The notes: generated by a model from the sequence alone, not told the origin. A stretch of DNA of 64,000 nt from Trema orientale (GCA_002914845.1 JXTC01000092.1:24369-88368), one strand, 5' to 3'. Numbered from the stretch's first letter, positions 22,601-35,153 are shown. Translations and numbers: made by a program.

Positions 22601-23095
22601 TTTATATGTATAGTATAAAATTGATCTAGAATTGAATCTAGTTGGAGAAATATATATTCTAGGTTATGTGATTGATTTTAAACAACTTTTATTTATGGTA
22701 ATTGAATGATTTATGATGATGAATGATATTTGATTATTTGATACTATTGATTTTTGCATGGTGAGAAAATATGTGAATTATGATTCTAGCAAAATAAGGT
22801 CCTATGCATTCTTGAATTTTATGTTTGATAGATTCATGAACATATTTTAAAGAGTTCAAAAATTTAGAATTTTTCCATATTTCAAGTTGCTATTTTTTTA
22901 TTTTTCCAGCAATTTTTTATTAAAAACAATTAGGTTAAGGGGTGGGGCAGGTTAAACCCGCGGCCAACCATATGCGGTAGGCTCCGCGTGTGCGGCCTTG
23001 CCGCGCATCACAACCATGTGCCTCCTATGCCTGCCGCCCCCTCTCTTTTCTACTGCTCTGCATCTTGTCGCCCTCCTGAAGCAGTGATGGCCAGT
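22601..23095 (+). mobile_element. Copia leader after primer site, truncated
   Basis: An AT-rich leader leads to a GC-rich stretch (22930-23095, with GGTAGGCTCCGCGTG and TGCCGCCCCCTC) that corresponds to the start of the window. The similarity stops near 23095. No coding region of this copy remains. Confidence 0.7.
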
Positions 23096-23739
23096 ACTAA
23101 ATTATATATAGTATTTCTCAATAAAATAATGCTAAAGATCAACTCTTGTGTGTAAATAAAATCCGAGTTATAACTTTTCCGGTAATTATACCCTTACATC
23201 CCTTACAGTCTCACTGTTTACTTGTTTAACTCTGAATTTTACCAAATTCGTAACACATGACCTAACTACTATTCTAAACATCTTAGATGCTTCAAATTAA
23301 TAAAATTCTATACTCTAAACCAAAAGAGGAAAATTCCCTTAGGTTATGATTCTGTCTGTTTATTGCCCCCACTACATCCAATTGTCACTTTTCTGCAAAA
23401 ATTAACTTTCATAAATGGGCTTATTTATTTTTTAGAAATAAAATGAGAGTTAGGTTAAATGTTAAATGAAATATAGTACTCCATTCGAAAAATTGCACAA
23501 AATCCTTGTTTTCCTAAAACTAGAGTTTTGTTTTCCGATTTCTAACAAAGTTCTGATTTTTTTCTGAAAATTTCCATAATTAACTCCCGTAAACTTATGC
23601 ATGCCATAACACTATCAAAAAAATACTCTATTTATTAATCCAAAATAAACAGAAAGTACAAAAGATTCTACTGGCAAACATTACAATAGACTTCCGAAAA
23701 AATTGAATCATAAAAATCCCTTCAAATTATAAGAGTCTC
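23096..23739. other. AT-rich stretch, probably gypsy 3' end
   Basis: No gene is seen. It lies directly downstream (minus strand) of the integrase C-terminus at 23740 and probably includes the 3' end and part of an LTR of that element, but no TG/CA edges can be fixed. Confidence 0.35.
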
Positions 23740-24330
23740 ATCTGTGAAACTTAGAATAACTCGAGATAAGACTTCCACATCTCCTCCTAGATTTTCTATA
23801 TCATTTCTTTCATAGCATAATTTTGCCACAATACTTTCACTATTGGTACGATTTTGTTGCGCAATACTTTCTTTTTTTAATCGAGGATTTCCACTAGTCT
23901 CTCTTAGTAAGTCAACCTTGGATCTACTTCGAAAGATTCATAACTTAAAATATGAGAACAACTGTGCAAATACTTCTTAAATATTGACACATGAAACACA
24001 TTATGAAAGCTTGACAATACTGGCGGCAGAGCTAATTAGTAGGCTACATCACGAATCCTTTCTTTTATCTTAAAAGGTCCATGCATCTTGGACTATGTTT
24101 TCCTTTCTCATCTAATCTTATCAGTCCTTTTACTGGAGCTACTTTTAGAAATACTTTGTTCCCAACATCAAATTTCAATGGTCGTCATCAATTTTTTGCA
24201 TACCTTTTTTGTCATTCTACCGAAGTTTACAACCTTTTCTTTATAATCTCAACCTCCTCTAAAATTGTTTACTTCTTTGGAACTGAAAAACATTCTTTGG
24301 CTGGCCTTATGCCAATGAATTGGTGATTAA
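23740..24330 (-). pseudogene. Ty3/gypsy integrase C-terminus and chromodomain remnant
   Basis: On the minus strand the segment encodes the end of a chromovirus polyprotein. It shows LPPVLSSFHNVFHVS (about 24015), KKYLHSCSHILSYESFEVDP, then VEILD and LRNKIVPIVKVLWQNYAMKE, the last being the chromodomain-type tail. The same order is found at 34840-35150 in the complete gypsy element (SSVHNVFHVSMLRKY, VKVLWRNHAIEDAT). At least four in-frame stops (for example after LTY and EILD) show it is dead. Upstream domains are not recognised beyond 24330. Confidence 0.8.
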
Positions 24331-25155
24331 CACCATAACATCCCCAAATTAAGATTTGTACTAAAGTAGAAAATGTTAATTTTTGTATTCATCTCATAAT
24401 GTAGAAACTAAAAATTCATATTCAGTAATAAAATTTTTCTTTTTCATTTTTTATTCATAACTAAACTGAAAAATTTCTTTTTGAGTAAATTCTGAAAATA
24501 AAAACTTTAATAGTCAAACACTCCATGAAAATAAAAACACGAAACTTTATTCCAAAAACTAAATACTAGGAAATAAAACATAAAATCGATTAAAATGTCC
24601 TAATGCTATATGGGATCCTACTGCTGTCTGTCGGTACCTCTAGTATGAATTATTGTTCATCTAAAAAATTTAATGGAACAGAATGAGTTTGCACTCAGTA
24701 AGAAAATGTCATACATGCAATGAATATTGTATTTCTTGAATAGTGTATGTTTAGAACCATAACTATGTATCCCATTCTTTGAAAACATCTTGTTCATGAA
24801 CTTTTTCTTTTTCATAAAACTTTCATATTTGAGCTCAACATAGTATATGCCAAGTCTATCATGATGGGTCATAACCAAAGTGTCACGAAAAATATTTGTG
24901 ACCTTATAGCTACTTGGATCTCATACATATATATATTTATATATAAATCATACTGCAAAGCCGAGCATCATAGTTTAAATATTTGTTCTTAACATAATGA
25001 CTTAGATTATTTAATTGGGTGGCCATACTCCTTTCAAGAACTTAACAAACACTTTAAGGAAAAAAATTCTTCTTTGAACATAATTTGGATACATAATACT
25101 TTTAAAAATCACTTTGAAAATCATAAATTTTTGCGCAATGCGTGCACATGTTCAT
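24331..25155. other. AT-rich stretch, no gene
   Basis: No domain, RNA gene or clear repeat boundary. ACACCATAACATCCCC at 24330-24346 looks like the reverse of an LTR end (GGGGATGTTA), so part may be LTR of the minus-strand gypsy fragment. Confidence 0.3.
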
Positions 25156-27440
25156 TGTGAAAACCTTGATTTTTATTAAGGTTATTTTGGTCTTTTTATA
25201 AAGATTGGGAATTTAAAATAAATAGAAATAGCTGATTTTATATTTAAATTCGAATGAGGGGTGTAAGAAAAACAAATTCTTATAGTTGGGGTCAAATTCG
25301 AATTTCTGGGGACTTGAATGAAAAGAAAATTTGAGACTTAGGCAATAATACAATTTTAAAGGGTTGTTTGCCCAGCTCGTAAAGGACACATGTCAAAAAA
25401 AGAAAACCCCAAATTCCCAAATCCCTAAATTTTCCCCTTCTCCTTCTTCTCCTTCCCACATGCACCAGCTAGCCGCGAACCCAACTTCATAGCCCTCCCC
25501 AGCTGCCACCGGCACCCACCGGCTATGAGCCCTAGCCAAACCTATAGCCCGCCGACTGGCGAACCTCCGCCGGTCCCCTCCAAGCAAAATCAGCCGTTTT
25601 GCTACCCTTGGTCACCACCCACTGCTGTCAACACTAAGTCTGAGGTCCCTGGAGTATAGACCTGCCCTTCACCGCCACAAATTTCCTGCCAAGAAGCTCC
25701 GGTGAGCTTTGAAAATTTTTTGTGTCATTTTCGTAATAAAAAGTGGTTTTTTGTAATGTTCAACCATTGTTCATGAAACTGTTTGAGGTGATTATATGGT
25801 TTCAGACATGATGAAGAGTGGTGGTTTTGTGGAGAATTGATGGATAGATTGAGAGAAAATCAAATCTGAAATTTGTGGCATTTATGCAAATATATTCAGA
25901 AAATAATATTTTGGTAACTTTTATAATTAGTTCCTAATTAAGCCCAAATTTAAGTTAGAGGCCTCGAAATTGAAATTGGACTTCAAAATTGGACTAAGGT
26001 TGAGAGACGAGTTTTGACATATAGCATCAATAGGTTTCGAGGTGGAACGAAATCCGAGACGTAAGGATCGGGATTTCGCATTGCTTTGCATGCCACATGC
26101 TGGGTTTCTACCCAGGGCCCAAATTAATCGAATTATATATCTAACCTTGCGTTTTTGGGTGCTAGGAATTCATTGGTGATATTTGTTTCTCAATTTGAGG
26201 CTTCGTTTGGAAAGTCACTACTCAAAGTGAGCTCACAGGATCTCAAAACAACCTTTCGAGTGACCAGGTGACCAACGGGAGATTCTACAAGCGCCGATAG
26301 CTTAGCATAGCTATCAAGGCAAGGTAAGGGTTCAATTACCAAGTTTTTACCCTTATTTTGTTTAAAATGTGCATTATGACCTATTTCTTCAAAATGTCAA
26401 TTTTTAAGGATTTAAATAATTTGATTGGATATTTGGAGAATTTGTGAAATGTTAAGATATACTGGATTGTTCTGGGATTGGATTCCATGGTTATTGTATG
26501 GTTTTTATGCAGGTTTAAAATTTTTGTTTTGGGAAAATACAGTCGTTATGGTGTCCATTTTCAATAAATTCCAAGATAATACCGAATGAATTTTAAAGCA
26601 TGATTTCTTGATACACTTGATGTATGGTTATTACATACTCCATGAAATGTTGTACCTACCATAGGATCATATACTTGAGTTTTTATTTAGCATCATGGTA
26701 TTTAGATCGCTGGTGAGTTGCTATAGCACTAGGTGAGAGACCTAGGCCCCTGCGCTGAATTTGCTGACATACCTCCGGATAGTGTCAGGATGCTGGGTAC
26801 CTCAACTAAAGAGGTATTACGGAGCCATGATAGGAGGATGAGAGCTCATACATATATTTTGTTAATTTATGATATGTACAATATTGTGACTTTGGTTTTA
26901 GTTTTAGATATGTGATTACTCTTGATCTTGATTATTTTGTGAACTTGATTTATAAATGGATTTCGGAAAGGTACTAACTATACAGGTTTGAAAAGTTGCA
27001 TTCGTACTAAAAAGGTAATTGAATTCCTACTGAGAAGATGAATGCTCACCCCTTATCTTTTCCCCTCTCAGGTGGTGTGCAGTGTGACTTGGGCCACTCT
27101 GGAGTAGAGTGATTAGGAGAGGAAGCTTGATACTAGTTTAGTAGTTGGTAACTATTTAGTAACTCTCTTTTTTGATTTATAATAACACTTAAGGCTCATA
27201 CTTTGGATTTAGCCTGTATTATCTATTATGCCTACTTGTGATGATGATAGTGATGCATATGTATATTTTATGAATATTATTAACAGTATATATCTAGTGG
27301 TGATCATAAAACTGTGGGAATTAACAATTTGGATTGTGTTTATAAACTTTTACAGAAGCTGTTATTTTTTAAACTAGTTATCATTTTTCTGAAAAATTGA
27401 ATTTCCTATAATTTTCTAAAATAACTTATGAATTTCCACA
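25156..27440 (+). repeat. Gypsy-type LTR, probable, about 2.3 kb
   Basis: The proposed start is TGTGAAAACCTTGATT and the proposed end TTTCCACA; both are inferred. Inside, a CT-rich leader with CCACCGGC-type GC-rich sequence (25430-25700) follows AT-rich sequence. The stretch 26060-27120 has phrases usual in chromovirus LTRs (GGATCGGGATTTCGCATTGC, TGTGACTTGGGCC). A possible donor at 26324 (AAG/GTAAGG) and acceptor at 27071 (CTCTCAG/GTGG) resemble the pair in the LTRs at 28379 and 35169. No partner LTR, primer site or target duplication was found. Confidence 0.45.
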
Positions 27441-28378
27441 TGTGAAATCCATATCTAATATGGAAATCAATATTGCGGAGCAAATATACCAACAAATTAT
27501 AATGAATAGCATATAAATTATAGATAAAAATACTGGTGCTTAGAACAGTTTCTTGATGCTTGCAACGAAGTGCAACACACTTAATCTTGTTGAAACCACA
27601 TGTCTTTTCTTTATCCTTTACGATTATTATTAATGCAACAACATTCCTTACGTATATTAAAATATGCTCTCATTGTTCATAAGAAATATATTTCATATCT
27701 CTGAAAATACACAAAACATAAACTCATAAAATCATGTTTCATAATATAGCCAAATCTGTAAAATTCAACGAACAATGAATACTTAAAGAGTTTTAGATTC
27801 TGATACATAACTCTATTTATTCTAAAACTTTGTATATCTTATTAGGATATGTAAACAAAGTTCCAAAAACCTTCTTAGAACTTATATGTAAGATTTTGCA
27901 CGTTTTTTCTAATTTTAAAACAAGAGCTTGTGATATGATAAAACTGATAAATTTATGACTAGCAAACAATACTAGAATTTACTAGAATGTTTCATAAATT
28001 AAAAAAAAAAAAACCTGAAAATTTATGAAGATATTATTAAAACAATAGAAAATATACAAAAAATATTGAAGATTCTAAAATAGACCATTAAGTAGCACTT
28101 TAAATTCACATAATTCTACATTATAATTCATATCAGCACCTAAATCAATAAAACATCATAGATTTCGAAAATTATAATTTATATAAATTTTTGAACATCC
28201 TAAAAATATTCCGAGACTCTAATAATACATATAGTAATGTCCAGTAAAAATTCTAAGTTGGAACAATATCAGTAGATTGGATTTTGAATTGTGAAAACCC
28301 AAGCAATGAAATCTGTCAGCTTTGCTAATATCTGAATAGTATATAAAGAAAAAAAAACAATAAGTAGAATAAACTTTT
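27441..28378 (-). repeat. Possible copia LTR remnant, left half
   Basis: AT-rich sequence that, on the minus strand, would be the 3' half of an LTR-like unit ending TTTGTTGGTATATTTGCTCC near 27480. Its other half (38256-38997) lies beyond the 9.9-kb gypsy insertion. With the insertion removed the two sides join at one CTTTT copy. No coding sequence. Confidence 0.3.
28374..28378 (+). repeat. Target site duplication CTTTT, left
   Basis: The bases CTTTT stand directly before the LTR start and again at 38256-38260, directly after the LTR end. Confidence 0.95.
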
Positions 28379-31300
28379 TGTAATACCCATGAATAGAATG
28401 CCCTAGAATTGCTAAGTGTTACTTGTTATTAATTGCATTTAATGTTATTTAATTTATATAGTATTTGTGCCTAACTTGATTCTATGCAGTGATAATGTCC
28501 AACAGTGCTCGATTGACGTATACGTGCCCTGATTTAAAATTATAACGTAAAGTTTACATTCACTGCATGTTGAGAATTTTTATTTGTCATATTATATTTT
28601 GTTATGAGTGCATTATGAATCTAATTGTCTTACATGCGTACTAAAATTTTGTAGATTCCTAAAAAAAAAAATGTAATTACATAATCTAATATATTTATTT
28701 GAAGTTAATTAACTAAGTAATTGTTGTCATTAATGTTATTTAATTGACACAACGTGGTATTTAATTTTAATTTAAGTGTCGTGTAAAAAAAAAAAGAAAT
28801 CATTTATACAATTATTTATTTTTAAATTTCCTATGACATATATATATATTAATATTTAAATAGAAATTAGATATATATATATATTAAATAAACTAAATAA
28901 AAAAAATGAATAAAAAAAAGGGGGCTGCCGTGGAGAGTCATTTATATGACTTATAAAAGGAAAAGAAAAATAATAATAATAATAATAAAATAAAATAAAA
29001 TAGAAAAATAGAAAAAAAAGGGAAACCTAAAGTTTAACTCCAATAGGATTTCAAGTATATATATATATATATTGATGTTTATGTTTCTATTTTCCTCCAA
29101 ACCCTAGCCACTTCTACCTCTTTCTCATCTCTCTAAAAACTCAGAAAGAAATTCTCTAAGCATCATTCTTTGTGTATTTCTCCATCTTTAAATTTTTAAT
29201 CTCCAAGAGAACTCTAAGTCCAACAATTACAAGATTTTTTTGTCAGTTTTAATTGAATTGTGGGTAAAATCTCTACTCATATTTCTTCTAATTGTTTATT
29301 TATTTATTTTTCTATAGGTATGATAATAAGTCTTAATTGACTGTATTTATATGATTAAACATAATTTTATTGATTATTTTGTGAATTAAATATTCCTTAG
29401 CATGTATATGTCACTGTTTTGTTTTCTCATAAAACTGATCTCCGTGTTCTACGAATTTTTATAAATAGCTAGAACTTTATTTCTGTACTCTTCTTTTTCG
29501 TGGGTCTTTTTAAAGATGTCTAGTTTAGTCCCAAAAATTTTCGGAACCAATAGTATTTTAATTAAAAAATAACAAATTTTTGATTACACATTATCAGTGT
29601 GCTGAAAATCTGTCAATAAACACTTTTCTGAGACTCTAGATTTTATATTATTTTTTATAGAGATCTCCATGATCTAATATTTATAGGGTATATTTTTGGA
29701 TATGTTATATAATCACTATAAAATTTATAGATAGTTTTTCTTAATGGATTATTGTTTATGATTTTCTAAATTTTATGTGTACTGTTTTGATTTGGTGCTG
29801 ACAGTTTTATAAGAGGATGGTTATAAATTATGAATAATTAGTTAACATCACTTTCTAAGCCAATAAAATTTTTAGTTATGTTTCTATATGTCTAATATGT
29901 CTCTAAAAAGTTTTAACATAAAAATATTTTTGTAGTAGGAGAAATAAATCGTTTTGTACCTGTTAGTCAGAAAACAAACGAAATTGACAGATTTTATGTT
30001 TAAATTCTAAAAATACATAAATATTATTTGTAAGTGTATTTTATGATTTCTTTTAATTTTGTACAGTAAAATATTGTGTTAAGAATGCTTTTGTGAAATG
30101 TTTACGTCAAATTGATTGGTGAGTAAGGAGATATAATTTTTATATGAGTTACTGTCAGTTTTAGTTATTGTTTTGTACAAATTTTCAGAGTTCTAAACTA
30201 CAAGCGTATTCTATGAAATTGTTTGTGGGATTACTGTATGAGATGTTGATTTGTATTCTATATTTGATATTTTCAGTTTTATACATAAATTATGTTCATC
30301 TTAAGTGCATCAAAGATAAAATAATCTTTCAAGAAATTTCGTTGAAATAAGAAAAATAAATTAAACAAATTTGCATTTATAATACCGATGATGTAGGCGG
30401 GGCACGTAAGTCGTAAGCATTCGGAGGACATTCTCACTTTTCTTGACTTTTTATTTTCACTTGGACTTAAGGTAAGTAAACCATACTTAACTGCTTTAAT
30501 TGTTTATATGTTTTACATTGTATAATTATGTGTTATATGTGTTTTACGTGGAAATTAATGACATGTAACATATTATTTTACGTGAGGCATGATCATCCAT
30601 ATGCATGACATTATTTTATAAAATGGTATGTTTCAAAAGAGTAATAGTTTACAATGGAATGATTTTTCTAAATTAATTAAAGATTTTGAAAAGTAAGATT
30701 TTAAAGAAATTGGTGTGTGTCTATGTCTAGAGGGCTGAGTGGGCATAGGACGCGGGGGACCGGCATACCCACCAAGGAAAAATGATAATAGACTATATTA
30801 GGGAGGTGCCCCATATGATTTTAACTCCGGGGACGATAGGACCTTTTCGGGATCATTAATGTGTGTGTGGCTACATAGGCTAGGTATACTCACTTTATAC
30901 CTCTAATATGGTTCTACCAAGGAGTCGGTAGTAAAGTAAAAATTGGTTCAGCAATCACGGCCCACTGGTTATCAAAAGCTTAGGCATTACACTGAGCCCT
31001 CTCAAGGATTTAAAATGAAACGTCTTCAAAGTTATAAAAGATCACAAAGACCATTATTTAGAAAATAACTAAAGCATGCCTCATCAATTGTGTGCATTGT
31101 GGTTTACTTACTGGGCTTTTAGCTCATTATATTATTTAATATTTTTCAGGTGATGAATAGTAGGATGGCAGATGGTAGTGATGAGGAGACTTGGCGACAT
31201 GGTAGTCTAATGGTCTAGATTTTAATTGGATGAACATTTTCTAGCCTTTATTTTCTATTAATAATATTTTATAGTTTTAGAAATTTTCTTTAACTTATGT

Positions 31301-31455
31301 TACTTCAAATTACTGTTAGTATTTTCTTTAAGAATTTAATAGACTTTAATGAGTTATTTATTTAAAAAAAAAATATTCCGTATTTTATCTTTGTTTTAAG
31401 AAATTCAATGATAACATCTCCTAATCTAATAACCTTAGACTAAGGAGGTGTTACA
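28379..31455 (+). repeat. 5' LTR, 3077 bp
   Basis: It starts TGTAATACCCATGAATAG and ends GGAGGTGTTACA. A TATA-like CTTATAAAAGG near 28950 and a leader with AACCCTAGCCACTTCTACC (29100) follow the usual promoter order. A strong donor at 30472 (AAG/GTAAGTAAACC) and acceptor at 31149 (ATTTTTCAG/GTGATG) could remove 678 nt of the leader. The nearby stretch 30730-31010 is unusually G-rich. It has no coding ORF of note. Confidence 0.95.
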
Positions 31456-31461
31456 AATTAA

Positions 31462-31473
31462 TGGTATCAGAGC
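31462..31473 (+). other. Primer binding site, initiator tRNA-Met type
   Basis: TGGTATCAGAGC lies six bases after the LTR end and matches the 3' end of initiator tRNA-Met exactly over 12 bases. Confidence 0.92.
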
Positions 31474-31697
31474 ATGGTTTTACACGATTCTGTAGACTTT
31501 TCTAGACCATTACATCATGTCACCGTGAGTCGATTCGCTGCCATCTGGTAATGTTAAATATTTTATTTTATTTAAATTATACTTTTAGTTTATTCTATGA
31601 AGAATATATGTGTATACATTTAGTATTTCACAGTTTGGGCATAGCGGGGTTACAAAAAAAAAAAAAACTAAGGCTCTTCTTTTCTATTTAGCTAAGA

Positions 31698-32748
31698 ATG
31701 GCTGGACCAAGTACTAGGTCACGGAATAATGGGAATCAAGAGGCAAACCCTATTGACCAAAATGTGCCACCTGAAACCCCACTAACAGTGGGAGCATTTA
31801 TGCAAGCAATTGCAACTCTTGGGCAGATGCAACAAGGAGAACCTACTCAGCAAAGATTGCCAAGTACTATTTCTGAATTTAAGAAGTTATCTCCTCCATC
31901 CTTTGAAGGCACTACTGATCCACTTAAAGCTGAAAAATGGTTAGCTGAGATGGAAAAGGCTTTTGCTGTACTCAATTGTGCAGATAGGGACAAAGTATCA
32001 CATGCTGCATACATGCTTCAAGGAGATGCATATGATTGGTGGCTAATGATTCAACGTCAATATGAGGGAAATGTTGCACCCTTCACTTGGGCTATGTTTC
32101 GAGATGCTTTTTATGAAAAGTATTTTCCAAAGAGTGTTCAACAACAGAAAGAGAGAGAATTCACACAATTGGAGCAAAGAAATAAGTCAGTCGCTGAGTA
32201 TGAGGCAGAGTTTACCCGTTTGGCTAAATTTGCTCCTACACTAGTGGCAACTGAGGCTAATAGAGTTCGACGGTTTGAAGAGGGTTTAAAGCCCTAAATT
32301 GAACAGGCTGTCATTCCGTTTGAACTTAATTCATACAGTACAGTAGTGAGTAAGGCACTCTTGGTGGAGAGAACACAACTGATGGCACGAGAAAAGTTCA
32401 AAGCTTAGCAAGCAAACAATAATAGTGGCAGTGGAAAGTCAAAATTTTAGAAGAACAAGGGACAAAATCAGAAAAGAAAGCATGAGCAAGGGAATAATAA
32501 CAACACTAGAGATGATCGTGATAAGCAGCAGAAAACTACATGCCCTAAGTGTGGTAAAGAGCATCGAGGGGAGTGTCGTATGGGAACCAATATGTGCTAT
32601 AAATGTGGTAAACCTAGACATATCTCTCGTTACTGTAGAATGGGCCAAGCATCGACTAGTGACAACTCTGGTGGTCAAATGAAGACTCAAGCCCGAGTTT
32701 ATACCATGACTCAAAGGGAAGCGGAGGATACACCTTCTGTAGTTACAG
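31698..32748 (+). pseudogene. Gag, Ty3/gypsy, with three stops
   Basis: The start at 31698 (MAGPSTRSRNNGNQEANP) is the first ATG after the primer site. The capsid region runs from about residue 60 (EFKKLSPPSFEGTTDPLKAE) through YMLQGDAYDWWLM and FYEKYFPKSVQQQKEREFTQ to GLKP. Then a TAA at 32296, a TAG at 32407 and a TAG at 32448 interrupt the frame; the first two are CAA/CAG to stop type. Two zinc-knuckle-like motifs follow: CPKCGKEHRGEC and the classical CYKCGKPRHISRYC (32592-32633). The frame then runs to ACAG/GTATAC at 32748, where a splice donor is proposed. Without splicing, Gag would stop at 32760. Confidence 0.88.
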
Positions 32749-32815
32749 GTATACTCTTATAACTTTAACTTATAGTTGTTACGTGGCTTAATTATTTGTT
32801 TATTATTTGTGTTAG
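32749..32815 (+). other. Putative 67-nt intron between Gag and Pol
   Basis: The sequence begins GTATACTCTTATAAC and ends TTTGTGTTAG. It is strongly T/A-rich, contains a stop in the Gag frame (TAA at 32760), and shifts the frame if kept. Removing it joins the codons in phase 1 so that Gag (SVVTG) continues directly into the protease ([19 protein letters not shown]). The length is near the lower limit for plant introns. The evidence is the frame fit and the GT-AG ends; no transcript data are available. Confidence 0.6.
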
Positions 32816-35150
32816 GTGTTATAGATATTTGTGGCTTGTCTGCAAAAGTACTTATAGATTCAGGGGCAACTCATTCTTTCATTAATAGCAACTTTGCTAA
32901 GAAATTGAATAGGATATTTATACCATCAAACACCTGGGTTAGCATATCCACCCCATCAGGAGATATAATGGAATCAAAAAGCATCTTAAAATCCTGTACA
33001 ATCAAGTTTGGAGGACATACTTTGTTTGCTGATCTTTTAATTCTTGGATTCCATGACTTTGACGTCATACTGGGGATGGATTGGCTTAGTAAGTACCATG
33101 CTAACATAAATTGTCATGATCGAGTCATGGTATTTAATCCTTTGAATGAGCCAAGCTTTAGTTTTATTGGTTCAAAACCCATGCTATGTATTCCTATCAT
33201 CTCTGCAATAAAAGCACGACGAATGCTCAATAAAGGTTGTATGGGATATCGAGCTTCAATTTTGGATGCCTCAAAGGAAGGATTGGCAGTAGAGGATGTA
33301 CCAATTGTGTGCGAGTACCCAGATGTTTTCCCTGATGATTTGCCTGGGTTACCACCAGATTGGGAGATTGAATTTAAGATTGACTTGATACCTGGTACTG
33401 CTCCAATATCAAAGGCACCGTATCGTATGGCACCTGCGGAGTTGAATGAACTCAAGATGCAACTTCAAGAATTACTAGATAAGGGATTTATCCGACCAAG
33501 TTATTCTCCATGGGGCGCTCCAATCCTATTTGTCAAGAAGAAAGATGGGTCCTTGAGATTATGCATCGATTATCATGAACTAAATAAGGTCATAATTAAA
33601 AATAAGTACCCATTGCCTCGAATAGAAGACTTGTTTGACCAACTGCAAGGTGCTAGCCATTTCTCTAAAATAGACCTACGATCAGGTTATCATCAGCTGA
33701 GGGTTAAAGACAACGATGTGTCTAAGACTGCTTTTCGTTCAAGGTTGGGCATTATGAGTTCTTGGTCATGCCGTTTGGTTTGACTAATGCCCCAGCTGCA
33801 TTTATGGACCTAATGAATAGAGTGTTCAAGGAATACTTAGACCAATTTGTGATCGTTTTCATAGATGATATTTTGGTGTATTCACGCTCTAAGACGAAGC
33901 ATGAGCAACACTTGAGATTGGTTCTTGACATCCTCCGTGAGAAGCAATTATATGCTAAATTCAAGAAGTGTGAGTTTTGGCTAGATCGTGTACCGTTTCT
34001 TGGCCATATCATTTCCAAGGAAGGTATAGCCGTAGACCTAGTAAAGTTGAAGCTGTCAAAAGTTGGCTCGTACCGAAAAATGTAGGTGAGGTTCGTAGCT
34101 TTCTGGGTTTGGCTGGTTATTATCGTCATTTTGTGGAAGCATTTTCTCGAATTGCTTCTCCTTTGACATAATTGACTAGGAAAAATGTCAAGTTCCACTG
34201 GTCCGACAAGTGTGAAAAGAGTTTTCAAGAATTGAAGCAACGATTAACATCAGCGCCCGTTTTAGCTATCCCCGCGGGTACTGAAGGATTTGTTATTTAC
34301 AGTGACGCATCCAAGCTCGGTTTGGGTTGTGTTTTAATGCAACATGGTAAAGTAATTACTTATGGATCGCGACAGTTGAAGGATTACGAAAAGAATTATC
34401 CCACCCATGATCTTGAGTTAGCAGCTGTTGTGTTTGCTCTCAAGATTTGGAGGCATTATTTATATGGAGCCAAGTGTGAAATCTTCACAGACCATAAGAT
34501 TTTGAAGTACTTATTCACACAAAAAGAGTTGAATATGCGACAACGTCGATGGTTAGAATTAGTAAAGGATTACGACTGTGTGATTAAGTCCAGACATTGT
34601 ACAACAAACTGCTGAGGTGGTTGATAAGATCCGGCAACGTATGAAGACAGCACAAAGTCGACAGAAAAGTTATGCAGATAAAAGAAGGAAGCCTTTGGAA
34701 TTTGCAGTTGGAGATATGGTCTTTTTGAAAGTAGTACCTATGAAAGGAGTGATGAGATTCAGATTGAAGGGTAAGCTAAATTCTCGTTTCATTGGACCTT
34801 TTGAGATTCTAGAGCGAGTGGGTGATCTGGCGTATAGATTAGCATTACCTACATCATTATCGAGTGTGCATAATGTCTTCCACGTATCAATGTTGAGAAA
34901 ATATGTTTCTGATCCTTCCCATATTCTGAGTTATGAACCGTTAGAACTTCGTAACGATCTTTCATATGAGGAGACTCCAGTAAAGATTTTGGATCGTGAA
35001 CTTAGAGAGTTGCGAAACAAGACTATTTCTCTAGTTAAAGTTCTTTGGAGGAATCATGCAATTGAGGATGCAACGTAGGAACGAGAAGAAGAGATGCGTG
35101 CAAAGTATCCCAATCTTTTTGGTACGTTCAATTTCGAGGACGAAATTTAA
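32816..35150 (+). pseudogene. Pol: protease, RT, RNase H, integrase C-terminus (core deleted)
   Basis: Protease has [16 protein letters not shown] (about 32847) and [13 protein letters not shown] (about 33071). Reverse transcriptase shows [27 protein letters not shown] (about 33560) and the catalytic FIDDILVYS (about 33858). One-base indels near 33745 and 34042 shift the frame, and a CAA-to-TAA type stop sits at 34169. RNase H has [15 protein letters not shown] (about 34299) and [19 protein letters not shown]. At about 34595 the sequence jumps to [14 protein letters not shown], so the integrase zinc finger and DDE core, about 1 kb, are gone. The C-terminal part with SSVHNVFHVSMLRKYV and a chromodomain-like tail ends at 35150, with one TAG at 35078. 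Confidence 0.92.
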
Positions 35151-35153
35151 TTT

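Noticed and set aside
25393-25587. Minus-strand ORF rich in Ala, Arg and Glu as a possible host gene
   Set aside because: It lies in the GC-rich leader of an LTR-like unit that reads on the plus strand.
26733-26915. Plus-strand 60-codon ORF
   Set aside because: Inside the LTR-like unit, within the proposed leader intron; no domain.
31698-32297. Intact Gag protein of 199 residues
   Set aside because: The frame resumes after the TAA with conserved Gag and zinc knuckles, so the stop is a mutation and not a natural end.
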